Shown one piece after another: positions 18,793 through 27,838 of a stretch of 64,000 nt of DNA. This DNA is from Lysobacter avium. Its GTDB lineage: Bacteria > Pseudomonadota > Gammaproteobacteria > Xanthomonadales > Xanthomonadaceae. Below the pieces are notes generated by a model. That model ran no database searches and had not been told where the DNA came from. It saw nothing but the letters and a program-made list of their open reading frames with translations. Position 1 is the first letter of the stretch. Every line of letters starts with the position of its first letter. A program made the translations under genes and the position numbers. The DNA is taken from NCBI RefSeq assembly GCF_015209745.1, contig NZ_CP063657.1, forward strand, positions 2,232,001 to 2,296,000, read 5' to 3'.

Positions 18793-19662
18793 TCAGGCTC
18801 CCGGGGCGGCCGGCTGGACCGTGGGCGAACGCCGCGACAGCCACAGGCAGAACAGTCCCAGCACGATCAGTGGCAGGCTCAGGACCTGGCCCATGGTCAG
18901 CCAGCCGAACGCCAGGTAGCCCAATTGCACGTCGGGCACGCGCACGAATTCGACGAGGAAGCGGAAGCTGCCGTACAGCAGCAGGAACAGCCCCAACACC
19001 GCATAGCGCGGCCGCGGCTTGCGCGAGAACCACCAGACCAGGCAGAACGTCACCAGCCCCTCGAGGAACGCCTGATAGAGCTGGGACGGATGCCGGGCGA
19101 ACCCGTCCAGCGCCCCGCTGGCGAATTGCGCTTGCAACCGCTCCGCGCTCCAGCCGGCGAATTCGGGCGCCCGCGGAAACACGACGCCCCAGTCGGCGCC
19201 GGTGGGTTTGCCCCACAACTCGCCACCGATGTAGTTGCCCAGCCGGCCCAGACCCAGGCCGGCCGGCACCAGCGGCACGACAAAGTCGGCCACATCGAAG
19301 AAATGCTGGTGCTGCTTGCGCGACCACCACAGACCGGCGGCGGCGACGCCGAGCAGGCCACCGTGGAAACTCATGCCGCCCTCCCATATCCGCAGCAGCA
19401 TCAGCGGATCCTTCACCAGGTCGGCAAACCCGTAGAACAGCACGTAGCCGATGCGGCCACCGAGGACGACGCCCAGCATTCCGTAGAACAGCAGGTCACC
19501 GAACGCCTGCTCTGTGACGCCAGGCAGCCGCCCGGCGCGGATCCGCCGCACGCCCAGCCACCAGGCGATGCCGAAGCCCAGCAGGTACATCACGCCGTAC
19601 CAGTGGATGTGCAGCGGGCCAAGGCTGAGGGCGATCGGGTCGATTTGATGCAGGATGATCAT
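18793..19662 (-). CDS. lgt: Prolipoprotein diacylglyceryl transferase
   Basis: Lgt transfers diacylglycerol to the lipobox cysteine of prolipoproteins at the inner membrane. The 289-residue protein has seven hydrophobic segments and the family motifs [22 protein letters not shown] (the essential His), [13 protein letters not shown] (the Lgt signature) and [13 protein letters not shown]. Substrates in this window include the LemA and LpoP-like lipoproteins. The ATG at 19662 is 63 bases after the TPM-domain gene stop. Confidence 0.96.
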   Translation of the reverse strand: MIILHQIDPIALSLGPLHIHWYGVMYLLGFGIAWWLGVRRIRAGRLPGVTEQAFGDLLFYGMLGVVLGGRIGYVLFYGFADLVKDPLMLLRIWEGGMSFHGGLLGVAAAGLWWSRKQHQHFFDVADFVVPLVPAGLGLGRLGNYIGGELWGKPTGADWGVVFPRAPEFAGWSAERLQAQFASGALDGFARHPSQLYQAFLEGLVTFCLVWWFSRKPRPRYAVLGLFLLLYGSFRFLVEFVRVPDVQLGYLAFGWLTMGQVLSLPLIVLGLFCLWLSRRSPTVQPAAPGA

Positions 19663-19725
19663 TGAGTCGCTGGAGTCCGGTCGAAGTGGGGCTGCGTCGC
19701 CTATTGTCGCCGCTGTGGGCGCGAT

Positions 19726-20214
19726 TTACAGGCGGTGGGGCTGATTGGACAGCTGGTTGTCGTCCGCTTGCCCCGGAATGGCCGGGAAGGCGCCCGCCAT
19801 CAGGGTCGAAAGCGCATCCACGCCGCCGAGGATCGCGGCCTCCGCGTCGCCGGCCTGCAGATGCTGCTCGATCAAGCCGCATGCCTGGCGCCACTGGACC
19901 GGTTCAACCCGGCCGTCAAAGCCGCGATCGGCGACCACTTCGATCCGGTGCTCCGCCAGCAGCAGGTAGAGGAGTACGCCGTTGTTGTCCCTTGTGTCCC
20001 ACACGCCCAACTGCCCGAACAGCTCGCGCGCCCGTTCTCGCGCACTCACGCCGGCAAGTACCGCCCGCAGTTTCAGCGCCGGCTCCACCGCAAAGCACAG
20101 CTCGCCGCTATGCCGCTGCTCGCCAGCCGCGATCGCCGTGGCAATGCGCGCCATGACGGGGTCGGGAAACCAGCGCCGGCTCGAGGGTGGGAAGAGGTGC
20201 CGGAACCAACGCAT
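19726..20214 (-). CDS. TPM-domain protein (short, cytoplasmic-type)
   Basis: A 162-residue TPM_phosphatase (TLP18.3/Psb32/MOLO-1) domain protein. The core runs from IATAIAAGEQRHSGELCF through ARELFGQLGVWDTRDNNGVL to LLAEHRIEVVADRGFDG, the usual order. The second half of the domain is present, but there is no signal peptide or membrane anchor. It is 31 bases after the larger TPM protein; LemA followed by two TPM proteins is a conserved trio. Members have weak acid phosphatase activity or scaffold roles; no function is assigned here. Confidence 0.85.
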   Translation of the reverse strand: MRWFRHLFPPSSRRWFPDPVMARIATAIAAGEQRHSGELCFAVEPALKLRAVLAGVSARERARELFGQLGVWDTRDNNGVLLYLLLAEHRIEVVADRGFDGRVEPVQWRQACGLIEQHLQAGDAEAAILGGVDALSTLMAGAFPAIPGQADDNQLSNQPHRL

Positions 20215-20245
20215 CAGCAGAACCCCGAGTTATGGATTGAATGCA

Positions 20246-21166
20246 TCACCAACTGCCCGAGGCGCCACCGCCTCCGCTCATTCCGCCACCGCCGCTCCAT
20301 CCACCACCGCCCCCCATGCCTCCACCCCCACCCCAGCCGCCGCCCAGGCCGCCGCCGCCCAGGCCACCAAAGCCGCCCCGGCGGGCGAAGCCGCCACCGC
20401 CGGAACCGGCGAGCGCGAGCACCAGTCCCATCACGGCGCCGATGCCGCCGATTACCAGCAAGGAGGACAGCAGCCACGCAACCCCGCCTGCCGCGGCCGC
20501 TCCGGCCATGCCACGAATCGGCTTGGGCGCGCGACCGAACATGCCCGCCACCATCCGCGCGACGATGAAGGCGGCCATCAGCGCGAACAGCCAGTTCCCG
20601 CCTCCCGCGTCCGGGCGGTTGTCGGCCATCGGTGCCGGCAGGGGCTCGCCATCGATGAGGCTTGTCAGTGCAGCGGTCGCCTCGACAATCCCGCCGGCGT
20701 AGTCGTCGCGCCGGAAGTGGGGAACCAGGTATTCCTGGATCACCCGGCTGGCCGTCGCGTCCGGGATCGCACCTTCCAGGCCGTAGCCCACCTCGATGCG
20801 CGCCCGCCGATCGGCCTTGGCCACAATCAGCAACACCCCGTCGTCGACCTTGCCGCGGCCCAGCTTCCACTCGTCGTAGACGCGGGTGGCGTACTGGGCA
20901 ATGTCTTCCGGCGAAGTGGTTGGCACCACCAGCACCTGCAGCTGACTGCCCTTGCGGTCGCGCAGCGCGACCGCCTGGGCTTCCAGCTGCTGCCGTGTCG
21001 CTGAGTCGATGGTGCCGGTGGTATCGACCACGGGCGAGTCCAGCGCCGGCACCGGCGCCAGCGTTTGTGCGTGCAGCACCCCGGCCGCGAAGAAGAGCGC
21101 CAGCATCCAGACCCGGCATGCCAGCGAACGGAAATTCCGGCGCTTCGTTGGCCCACCCAGATTCAT
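20246..21166 (-). CDS. YgcG-like TPM-domain membrane protein with Gly-rich tail
   Basis: A 306-residue protein with a signal peptide (likely cut after VLHA), a periplasmic TPM domain (about 45-175, containing VVPTTSPEDIAQYATRVYDE, DDGVLLIVAKADRRARIEVG and YGLEGAIPD), two membrane segments around 190-245 and a 60-residue C-terminal tail almost wholly of Gly, Trp and Ser. The tail is a hallmark of YgcG proteins. It sits between lemA and the short TPM gene on the same strand and probably works with both at the inner membrane. Confidence 0.88.
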   Translation of the reverse strand: MNLGGPTKRRNFRSLACRVWMLALFFAAGVLHAQTLAPVPALDSPVVDTTGTIDSATRQQLEAQAVALRDRKGSQLQVLVVPTTSPEDIAQYATRVYDEWKLGRGKVDDGVLLIVAKADRRARIEVGYGLEGAIPDATASRVIQEYLVPHFRRDDYAGGIVEATAALTSLIDGEPLPAPMADNRPDAGGGNWLFALMAAFIVARMVAGMFGRAPKPIRGMAGAAAAGGVAWLLSSLLVIGGIGAVMGLVLALAGSGGGGFARRGGFGGLGGGGLGGGWGGGGGMGGGGGWSGGGGMSGGGGASGSW

Positions 21167-21214
21167 GCAAGCCGCGCGGACTGGACGAGGTGCGGAAAGC
21201 GCACGAACGCAATA

Positions 21215-21817
21215 TCAACCATTGGCAGGCGCGGGAGCCGGCGCAGGCTGGCCGAAGTCGACCTCCGGCGGACGCTGGATTTCCTGCACGTTGTCGACCG
21301 TGAAGTTGGGCTTGGGCTTGTAGCCGAATACCTTGGCCGTCAGGTTGGTCGGAAACTGGCGGATATAGGTGTTGAAGTCCTGCACGGTCTGGATGTAGCG
21401 TTGGCGCTCGACCGTGATCCGGTTCTCGGTGCCTTCCAGCTGCGCCTGCAACTGCAGGAAACTCTGGTCCGCCTTCAGGTCGGGGTAGTTCTCGCTGACC
21501 ATCAGCAGTCGGCCGATCGCACTCTGCAACTGGCCCTGGGCCTGCTGGAACTGCTCCAGTGACGCCGGGTCGTCGGTATCGACGTTGATGCTGCCGACCC
21601 GGGCGCGCGCCTCCGTCACCTGGGTCAGCACCTGCTGTTCGTGGCTCGCGTAGCCCTTCACCGTTGCGACCAGGTTGGGCACCAGGTCGGCGCGGCGCTG
21701 GTAGACGTTGAGCACCTGTGACCAGGCGGCATCCACCGCCTCGTCCTTCTGCTGGATGGTGTTGTAGCCGCAACCGCTGAGCAAGGTCGCCAGCACGAGC
21801 AGAAGCAAAATGCGCAT
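21215..21817 (-). CDS. lemA: LemA family lipoprotein
   Basis: A 200-residue lipoprotein whose signal ends with the lipobox LLSGC (Cys16). The LemA core follows: DEAVDAAWSQVLNVYQRRADL, PNLVATVKGYASHEQ, and the long helical hairpin ending FNTYIRQFPTNLTAKVFGY. The family consists of antiparallel helix bundles of unclear biochemical role, often encoded with TPM proteins as here. Residues after 185 form a Pro/Ala tail. The 114 bases upstream hold a strong inverted repeat (21846-21877). Confidence 0.9.
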   Translation of the reverse strand: MRILLLLVLATLLSGCGYNTIQQKDEAVDAAWSQVLNVYQRRADLVPNLVATVKGYASHEQQVLTQVTEARARVGSINVDTDDPASLEQFQQAQGQLQSAIGRLLMVSENYPDLKADQSFLQLQAQLEGTENRITVERQRYIQTVQDFNTYIRQFPTNLTAKVFGYKPKPNFTVDNVQEIQRPPEVDFGQPAPAPAPANG

Positions 21818-21845
21818 GGAAGTACTCCGTTCAGGTCAATACCGG

Positions 21846-21877
21846 CATTGCACCACCCGGGACCGGGGGGTGCAATG
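21846..21877. other. Long inverted repeat between terC and lemA
   Basis: CATTGCAC (21846-21853) and GTGCAATG (21870-21877) are perfect inverted arms. The GC-rich interior extends the pairing to about 15 bp with one mismatch around a small loop. It lies 55 bases past the terC stop and 28 bases before the lemA start, both on the minus strand. No run of T follows on that strand, so it may be an operator or a U-less terminator. Confidence 0.5.
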
Positions 21878-21931
21878 GGCGCGCCGTGAAGTGCGCGCCC
21901 CCGCGCATCGCGAGCCCCGCGCGCAGGCGGA

Positions 21932-22666
21932 TTACTCGCCAAGCTCGCGCAGGGTGGCCCGGCGCTTCGCCCAGAGGTTGAGCCCTTCCACCAGCGCCGA
22001 GAAGCCCATCGAGCCGTAGATGTAGCCCTTCGGAATGTGGATACCGAGACCATCCAGCAACAGGTAGGCACCGATCAGGACGATGAAGGCCAGCGCCAGC
22101 ATCTTCACGGTCGGATTGCGGTCGATGAAGCGGCCCAACGGCGTGGCCGCGAACAGCATCACCACAACCGCCAGCAGGATGGCGGCGACCATGATCCAGG
22201 TGTGGTTGGCCATGCCCACTGCGGCGATCACCGAGTCGAGCGAGAAAACGATATCGATCACCGCGATCTGCGCCATCACCATGCCAAAGGTCGCGACAGG
22301 CTTGGCCGGCAGGCCATCGGACTCCTCGCCGCCGAAGATCGAGTCGCGGATCTCCATCGTGCCCTTCACCAGCAGGAAGATGCCGCCGACGATCAGGACC
22401 AGGTCGCGGACCGAAATTCCCTCGCCGAAGAGCTCGAACAGCGGCGTCTTCAGTCCCGCCAGCCAGGCCAGCGCCAACAGAAGGACAATGCGGCTGACGC
22501 ACGCGACCGCGATTCCCAGCTTGCGTGCCTTCTCCCGGATTTCCACCGGCAACCGGCTCACCGCGATCGAAATGAACACCAGGTTGTCGATGCCCAGCAC
22601 GATCTCGATCGCGCTCAGGGTCATCAGGGTGATCCAGACGTCCGGATCCATCAGCATTTCAATCAC
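21932..22666 (-). CDS. TerC family integral membrane protein
   Basis: A 244-residue membrane protein with about seven hydrophobic segments and the two TerC acidic motifs, IEIVLGIDNLVFISI near the N-terminus and VFSLDSVIAAVGM in the middle. TerC proteins have been linked to tellurite resistance and, in several bacteria, to manganese export that metallates exported proteins. The start is GTG at 22666 (an AGGAAA site precedes it), with ATG at 22657 as alternative. The upstream gap of 81 bases is too short for a yybP-ykoY manganese riboswitch, and I see none. Confidence 0.9.
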   Translation of the reverse strand: MIEMLMDPDVWITLMTLSAIEIVLGIDNLVFISIAVSRLPVEIREKARKLGIAVACVSRIVLLLALAWLAGLKTPLFELFGEGISVRDLVLIVGGIFLLVKGTMEIRDSIFGGEESDGLPAKPVATFGMVMAQIAVIDIVFSLDSVIAAVGMANHTWIMVAAILLAVVVMLFAATPLGRFIDRNPTVKMLALAFIVLIGAYLLLDGLGIHIPKGYIYGSMGFSALVEGLNLWAKRRATLRELGE

Positions 22667-22747
22667 GGGGATTTCCTAGGTTCGGCAGGGAACGTGGCGC
22701 AAGGGTAATAACTGAGGGTGCGCGCGGGACTATCAACCCCCGGCCGA

Positions 22748-23140
22748 TCAGTCCGTGCCGGCAAGAAGACGCGGCAGCAGGATCAGCGACCAGGTCATCA
22801 GCACGTTCATCATCAGCACGAACACGGCCGCCGAGCCCATGTCCTTGGCCCGACCGATCAACTCATGGTGCTGGTTGCCGAAGCGCTCGATCACCGCCTC
22901 AATGGCGGAATTGATGAGCTCGGCCGCCAGTACCAGCAGCATCGTGCCGACCAGCAGGACCCTCTCGACCCCGGTGGCTCCGAGCCAGAGCGCAATCGGT
23001 GCCAGCAGCACGAAGGCGCACACCTCCAGGCGGAAAGAAGACTCATGCAGCCAGGCCGCTTTCAGCCCCTGGATCGACCATTGGCCCGCCTTGATCACCC
23101 CACGTGGCCCGCGCGGGACATGGCCATACCGGTCCGCCAT
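22748..23140 (-). CDS. dgkA: Diacylglycerol kinase DgkA
   Basis: A small trimeric inner-membrane kinase that recycles diacylglycerol to phosphatidic acid. The 130-residue protein has an amphipathic N-terminus, three membrane segments and the active-site motifs ESSFRLEVCAFVL and LAAELINSAIEAVIERFG, with HHELIGRAKDMGSAAV next. I chose the ATG at 23140; a TTG at 23164 would add 8 residues. Spacing to terC is 81 bases. The 175 bases upstream contain no gene and no feature I can support. Confidence 0.93.
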   Translation of the reverse strand: MADRYGHVPRGPRGVIKAGQWSIQGLKAAWLHESSFRLEVCAFVLLAPIALWLGATGVERVLLVGTMLLVLAAELINSAIEAVIERFGNQHHELIGRAKDMGSAAVFVLMMNVLMTWSLILLPRLLAGTD

Positions 23141-23315
23141 CTCAGCGCGCCACGGGGACGGCAACGAGGCCAGAAGGGATGCAGCGCCAAAGCCTCAACA
23201 TCGAGCTCATCATCGATAACGGACCGCGGCGGCGCCGCAACAAGCGCAGAAGTCTGCCACATCGACCCATACCGCGTCTGTCCGACCATCCCAAACCTGG
23301 CTTGGTGGCAGCAAT

Positions 23316-24341
23316 CTACTCCTCGAAAATCGCCACGCCGCGGCTGCCATCGGGCCTGATCCAGGCGCGGTACATCGTTCCGCTGTTGAAGGGCATGGCG
23401 ATGTTGCCGTCCCGGTCCAGGGCGATCGCGCCACCGTCGCCGCCTGCAGCCGGCACGATCCGGTTGACCACTTCCTCGGCCGCATCCGCCAGCGAATCCC
23501 CGCGGTAGGCGACGCGTGCGCAGATGTCGTGGGCGACGGCATTGCGGATGTAGAACTCGCCCCAGCCTGTGCCGGAGACGCCGCAACGGTCATCGGCCCA
23601 GGTGCCCGCGCCGATGATCGGCGCATCGCCGACCCGTCCCCATTTCTTGTTGGTCATCCCGCCGGTGCTGGTCGCCGCGGCGATGTGGCCGTGCCGGTCC
23701 AGCGCCACCGCTCCGACAGTGCCGAAGTACCGGCCCGGCTCATCGCCGATGACTGTACGTGCCTGCGCCTTGCGCTGTGCCGCGTCCAGCTGCCGCCGGC
23801 GCTTGTCCGTGTCAAACCAGGGGTTGCGAACGCGCTCGATCTCGGGCTGTGTATCGGCGAAGGCCTCCGCGCCACGGCCGGCAAGCATCACGTGCGGGGA
23901 GTGGTCCATCACCGCGCGGGCCAGCGCGATCGGGCTGCGCACGGTGGTGACTCCCGCCACCGCTCCGGCGCGGCGGGTGTGGCCTTCCATGATCGAGGCG
24001 TCCAGTTCGTGTCCGCCTTCGGCATTGAACACCGCGCCCTTGCCGGCATTCAACCGCGGCGACTCCTCCAGCACGTGCACGGCCGCCTGCACCGCGTCCA
24101 GCGCGGCTCCACCACTGGAGAGGACCGCGTTGCCTGCATCCAGGGCGGCGTCCAGATCCGCGCGGGCGGCCTTCTCGTCCTCGGCGCTCAGGGCGTCGCG
24201 CGCTACGTAACCGGCGCCGCCGTGGATCACCAAAGCGGTCGTGGGAGTTTCCGGCGTGGCGATCGCTGGCCCCAGCTGCGCTTGCGTGACCGGAGCGGCA
24301 AGGCCCAATACCAGAGCCGGCAACACAAGGTAGGTGCGCAT
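23316..24341 (-). CDS. Periplasmic isoaspartyl peptidase / type III L-asparaginase
   Basis: An N-terminal nucleophile hydrolase of the plant-type asparaginase family that cleaves beta-aspartyl (isoaspartyl) dipeptides and asparagine. The 341-residue precursor has a signal peptide (LVLPALVLGLAAPVTQAQ), the motif LVIHGGAGYV, and RLNAGKGAVFNAEG. The autocleavage site is YFGTVGAVALD, making Thr208 the N-terminal nucleophile of the beta subunit, with GGMTNKKWGRVGDAPIIGAG and GDGGAIALD later. Many homologues are cytoplasmic; this one appears exported. It is a single gene, 48 bases after the ABC permease in reverse order. Confidence 0.9.
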   Translation of the reverse strand: MRTYLVLPALVLGLAAPVTQAQLGPAIATPETPTTALVIHGGAGYVARDALSAEDEKAARADLDAALDAGNAVLSSGGAALDAVQAAVHVLEESPRLNAGKGAVFNAEGGHELDASIMEGHTRRAGAVAGVTTVRSPIALARAVMDHSPHVMLAGRGAEAFADTQPEIERVRNPWFDTDKRRRQLDAAQRKAQARTVIGDEPGRYFGTVGAVALDRHGHIAAATSTGGMTNKKWGRVGDAPIIGAGTWADDRCGVSGTGWGEFYIRNAVAHDICARVAYRGDSLADAAEEVVNRIVPAAGGDGGAIALDRDGNIAMPFNSGTMYRAWIRPDGSRGVAIFEE

Positions 24342-24389
24342 CGCGAGATTCCCGCTGAGAGAGCGATGAGGATAACGCGAGCCGTCGCG

Positions 24390-25625
24390 CTACTGCTGGC
24401 GCAACGCCTCGATCGGGTCCAGCAGGGACGCCTTGCGCGCCGGGTAGTAGCCGAAGAACAGCCCGGTCGCGATGGAGAACCCGGCCGCGAGCAGGATCAC
24501 CTGCGCGTTGAGCACCACCGGCAAGGCACCGAACTTGCCGACCAGCAGCGCGCCGGCGATCCCGATCGCAATCCCCACGGCGCCACCGATCAGCGATATC
24601 AGCATCGCCTCGGCGAGGAACTGGGAGCGGATGTCCGACGGTCCGGCACCCACCGCCATGCGCAGGCCGATCTCGCGGATCCGCTCGGTCACCGAGACCA
24701 GCATGATGTTCATGATGCCGATGCCGCCGACGATCAGCGAGATGGTCGCCACCGCCGCCAGCAGCAGCGACATCAGGCGCGTGGTCTGGCTGCGCGCCTC
24801 GACGATTTCGGCGATGTTGCGCACGCGGAAGTCATCGTCCGCGCCCGGCTGCAGCTTGTGGCGCTGGCGCAGCAGGGATTCAATCTGCTCCTGCGCCCAC
24901 GCCAGGTCATCCGCGCGCGCGACCCCGACCGCGATCTGCTGCACCGCGCCCGGTGGCAGGCCCATCGCTCCCATCAACCGCCGCCGACCGGTTTCCAGCG
25001 GCACCAGCATCACGTCGTCCTGGTCCTGGCCGAAGCCGCCCTGCCCCTTGGGCGCCAGTACGCCGACGACGGTGAAGGGCACCCGGCCGATGCGCACGCT
25101 TTGTCCGACCGGGTCCTCGTCACCGAACAGGGAGCGACGCACGGTCTCGCCCAGAATCACCGGCTTGCTGCCGCCGCCATATTCGCGCGCGTCGAACTCC
25201 TCACCCAGCGCCATTGACCAGCTCTCCAACGCGAAATAGTCCGGCTGCACGCCGTACCAGCTGGTGGCCCAGTTGTTCTCGGCAAACACGACCTGGGTGC
25301 TGCCGCGCAGCGTGCCAGCGACGTACTGGACCTCCGGCACCTCCTCGCGGATCGCGTCCACATCCCCGGTGGTGAGGGTGTAGGCGCTGCCGGCGCTCAT
25401 GCGCACGCCGCCGGCGCCACGGCCCGAGTTGGAGCTGATGTCCAGGCGATTGGACCCCAGCCCGGACACCAGCTTGTCGATCTGCGCCTGGGTGCCCTGG
25501 CCGACCGACACCATCACGATCACTGCGGCGATGCCGATGATCACCCCCAGCGACGTCAGGGCGCTGCGCAGCCAGTTGCCGCGCAGGGCGAAGATGGCCG
25601 TCCGCAGGACCTCGGTGAAATTCAT
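24390..25625 (-). CDS. MacB-type ABC transporter permease (FtsX family)
   Basis: A 411-residue permease with one N-terminal membrane helix (about 20-40, beginning FALRGNWLRSALTSLGVIIG), a periplasmic MacB_PCD domain to about residue 280 and three C-terminal helices with IGGIGIMNIMLVSVTERIREIGLRMA, the FtsX signature. In E. coli MacB the ATPase is fused to the permease; here they are separate genes that overlap by four bases. With the MacA-type adaptor it would export substrate from the periplasm through a TolC-like channel encoded elsewhere. Substrate not predictable (antimicrobial peptide, macrolide or lipopeptide are family precedents). Confidence 0.9.
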   Translation of the reverse strand: MNFTEVLRTAIFALRGNWLRSALTSLGVIIGIAAVIVMVSVGQGTQAQIDKLVSGLGSNRLDISSNSGRGAGGVRMSAGSAYTLTTGDVDAIREEVPEVQYVAGTLRGSTQVVFAENNWATSWYGVQPDYFALESWSMALGEEFDAREYGGGSKPVILGETVRRSLFGDEDPVGQSVRIGRVPFTVVGVLAPKGQGGFGQDQDDVMLVPLETGRRRLMGAMGLPPGAVQQIAVGVARADDLAWAQEQIESLLRQRHKLQPGADDDFRVRNIAEIVEARSQTTRLMSLLLAAVATISLIVGGIGIMNIMLVSVTERIREIGLRMAVGAGPSDIRSQFLAEAMLISLIGGAVGIAIGIAGALLVGKFGALPVVLNAQVILLAAGFSIATGLFFGYYPARKASLLDPIEALRQQ

Positions 25626-26320
25626 GCCGGCGCTCCCTGCTCGTGCAGCTCACCGTCGTGCATGACGAAGGTCCGGTCCGCGTGCGCGGCCACTTCCGGG
25701 TCATGGGTGATCAGGATCACCGTGTGGTCGTCGTCGCGAAGCTGCTTGAACAGCGCCAGGATCTCCTCGCCGGTCTTGCTGTCCAGCGCGCCGGTGGGCT
25801 CGTCGGCCAGCAGGATCGGCGGCCGGTTGATCAGGGCGCGGGCGATCGCCACGCGTTGCTGTTGGCCGCCGGACAGCTCACTGGGCCGGTGCTGCTCGCG
25901 GCTGCCCAGCCCGACCGCCGCCAGTGCCGCGTGGGCCCGCTGCGCGCGCTCGGCGGCCGGCACGTTGGCGTAGCCCATCGGCATGGCCACGTTCTCCAGC
26001 GCGCTCATGCGCGGCAGCAGGTTGAAGCCCTGGAAGACGAATCCGATCTTGTCGCGCCGCAGCAGCGCGCGCTCTTCGGCGTCCAGACTGGCGATGTCGA
26101 CGCCATCGCAGTGGTAGGTGCCCGTGCTCGGACTGTCGAGGCAGCCCAGCAGGTTCATCAGCGTCGACTTGCCCGAGCCGGATGGACCCATGATGGCGAC
26201 GAATTCGCCGCGCTCGATCCGCAGGTCGACGTCGCGCAGCGCGACCACCTCGGCTTCGGTGCCCGGCGAGTAGACCTTGCCCAGGCCGCGGGTCTGGATC
26301 ACCGCGACGGCAGTGCTCAT
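25622..26320 (-). CDS. MacB/LolD-type ABC transporter ATPase
   Basis: A 232-residue nucleotide-binding subunit. Walker A is GPSGSGKST, the Q-loop region DKIGFVFQGFNLLPRM, the signature LSGGQQQRVAIARALI, Walker B ILLADEPTGALDS and the switch histidine ILITHDPEVA. It energises the FtsX-type permease downstream and overlaps both neighbours by ATGA (adaptor at 26317-26320, permease at 25622-25625), so the three proteins are made together. Confidence 0.94.
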   Translation of the reverse strand: MSTAVAVIQTRGLGKVYSPGTEAEVVALRDVDLRIERGEFVAIMGPSGSGKSTLMNLLGCLDSPSTGTYHCDGVDIASLDAEERALLRRDKIGFVFQGFNLLPRMSALENVAMPMGYANVPAAERAQRAHAALAAVGLGSREQHRPSELSGGQQQRVAIARALINRPPILLADEPTGALDSKTGEEILALFKQLRDDDHTVILITHDPEVAAHADRTFVMHDGELHEQGAPA

Positions 26321-27828
26321 CGTGCCGGACGCCCGCTGCCGATGATCACCTGGTCGCCCTGGGCGATATCGCCCGCCACCTCGGTCCAGCTGCCATCGCT
26401 GACGCCAAGGCGCACGGTGATCGGCTTCGGCTTGCCAGCCACCAGCAGGTACAGCGGGGCGCGACGGGCGGCGAGCAGCGAGGCCAGTTCGCCGTCCCAG
26501 CGGGCCTTCTTCTCATCCGGGAGCGTCTCGCGGAAGGCGGCGAACTGCTGGGTGAAGCGCTCCTGCATCCGCTGGCGCATCGCACCGCTGTTGCCGGCGC
26601 CGGCATTGGCTGGGCCGCGCCGGCCGCCCATCATCGGCGGTCCGCCGGCGGGTGGACGCGAGGGTGCGGCAGTGGCGCGAGCGGCGGCGCGCTCACGCAT
26701 GCCGGCCAGCGCCTCATCGAAGGCCGCCTGCTGGTTGGCGTCCAGCTCCAACGCGGCGGCCATCCGCGGCAGTTCCTCGGTCGGGCTGGTGCGCGTGGCG
26801 GTGGGCGCCGCAGCCGCGTCGCCCTCGGCGGGCTTGTAACGCAGTGCCGCGTTGGGCACCCGCAGCACGTCATCGCGCCGGCTCACCTCGATCTCGGCGT
26901 TGGCGGTCATCCCGGGCAGCAGGATCTGGTCTGGGTTGTCGACCGCCACCACCACGGGGTAGGTGATCACGTTGTTGGTGTTGGTGGCCGACAGGCGCAC
27001 CTGCTGCACGCTACCGCGGAACTGGCGATCCGGAAACGCATCCACCCCGAACGACACGCCCTGGCCGGTCTTGACCTGGCCGATGTCGGCCTCGTCGATG
27101 GCCAGCACGATCTCCATCTTCGAAAGGTCCTCGGCGATCTGGAACAGCACCGGCGCCTGCAGGCTGGCGGCCACGGTCTGCCCGGGCTCGACGGTTCGGG
27201 TCAGGACCACGCCGTCCACCGGCGAACGGATCTCGGTGCGTTCCAGGTTGAGCTGCGAGGTGCGGGTGGATGCGCGCTGCTGGGTGATCTGCGCCTGTGC
27301 CGACTGCACCTGCGCGCGTGCCTGATCGCGCGCGGTGCGCGCCAGGTCGATGTCACTGCTCGCCACCAGCTGGCGCTCGCCCAGTTCGGTCTTGCGGCGG
27401 AAATCGGCTTCGGCGTTGGCAGCCGCGGCGCGGGCGGTCGCCAGGCTGGCCTGCGCGGCCTGGACGGCGGCATTGCCCTGCGCGATCTGCGCATCAAAGG
27501 TGCTCGGATCGATCCGGGCGATCACCTGCCCCTTGCTCACCGTGTCATTGAAGTCGGCGAGCACCTCGGTGACCAGACCGGAGATCTGGCTGCCCACGTC
27601 GACGGTGGAGATCGCGCCGAGCGTGCCTGTAGCCGAGATGCCGACCCGGACATCGCCGCGCTCAGCGGTGGCGGTCCGGTAGTCGCCGGCGCCCGCGTCG
27701 GCTCCGCGCTTTTGCCACACATACGCGCCCGCCACGACGAGCAAGATCAACCCGCCAGCGACAAGAATTCGACGCCATGGCCTGGGCGATCGGCGGGAAG
27801 CGGATGTTGTGCGGGCGGCTGCAGTCAT
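26317..27828 (-). CDS. MacA-like periplasmic adaptor with an extra helical insertion
   Basis: A 503-residue membrane-fusion protein: N-terminal anchor (RILVAGGLILLVVAGAYVW), lipoyl half-motif and barrel (VGSQISGLVTEVLADFNDTV), a long coiled-coil hairpin (about 115-195), second lipoyl half (IRSPVDGVVLTRTVEPGQTV) and beta-barrel/membrane-proximal domains. An extra segment at about residues 335-457 interrupts the membrane-proximal domain, making the protein about 130 residues longer than E. coli MacA (371). The start is uncertain: ATG at 27828 is used, TTG at 27843 is the alternative. It bridges the ATPase-permease pair to an outer-membrane channel and follows the histidine kinase gene. Confidence 0.9.
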   Translation of the reverse strand: MTAAARTTSASRRSPRPWRRILVAGGLILLVVAGAYVWQKRGADAGAGDYRTATAERGDVRVGISATGTLGAISTVDVGSQISGLVTEVLADFNDTVSKGQVIARIDPSTFDAQIAQGNAAVQAAQASLATARAAAANAEADFRRKTELGERQLVASSDIDLARTARDQARAQVQSAQAQITQQRASTRTSQLNLERTEIRSPVDGVVLTRTVEPGQTVAASLQAPVLFQIAEDLSKMEIVLAIDEADIGQVKTGQGVSFGVDAFPDRQFRGSVQQVRLSATNTNNVITYPVVVAVDNPDQILLPGMTANAEIEVSRRDDVLRVPNAALRYKPAEGDAAAAPTATRTSPTEELPRMAAALELDANQQAAFDEALAGMRERAAARATAAPSRPPAGGPPMMGGRRGPANAGAGNSGAMRQRMQERFTQQFAAFRETLPDEKKARWDGELASLLAARRAPLYLLVAGKPKPITVRLGVSDGSWTEVAGDIAQGDQVIIGSGRPAR

Positions 27829-27838
27829 CGTTGGCGTC

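Noticed and set aside
22667..22747. Possible yybP-ykoY manganese riboswitch before terC
   Set aside because: The gap is only 81 bases and shows none of the conserved helical junction sequences.
23529..25217. 562-codon open frame antisense to the isoaspartyl peptidase and permease genes
   Set aside because: It spans two well-supported genes and an intergenic gap on the other strand and has no domain.
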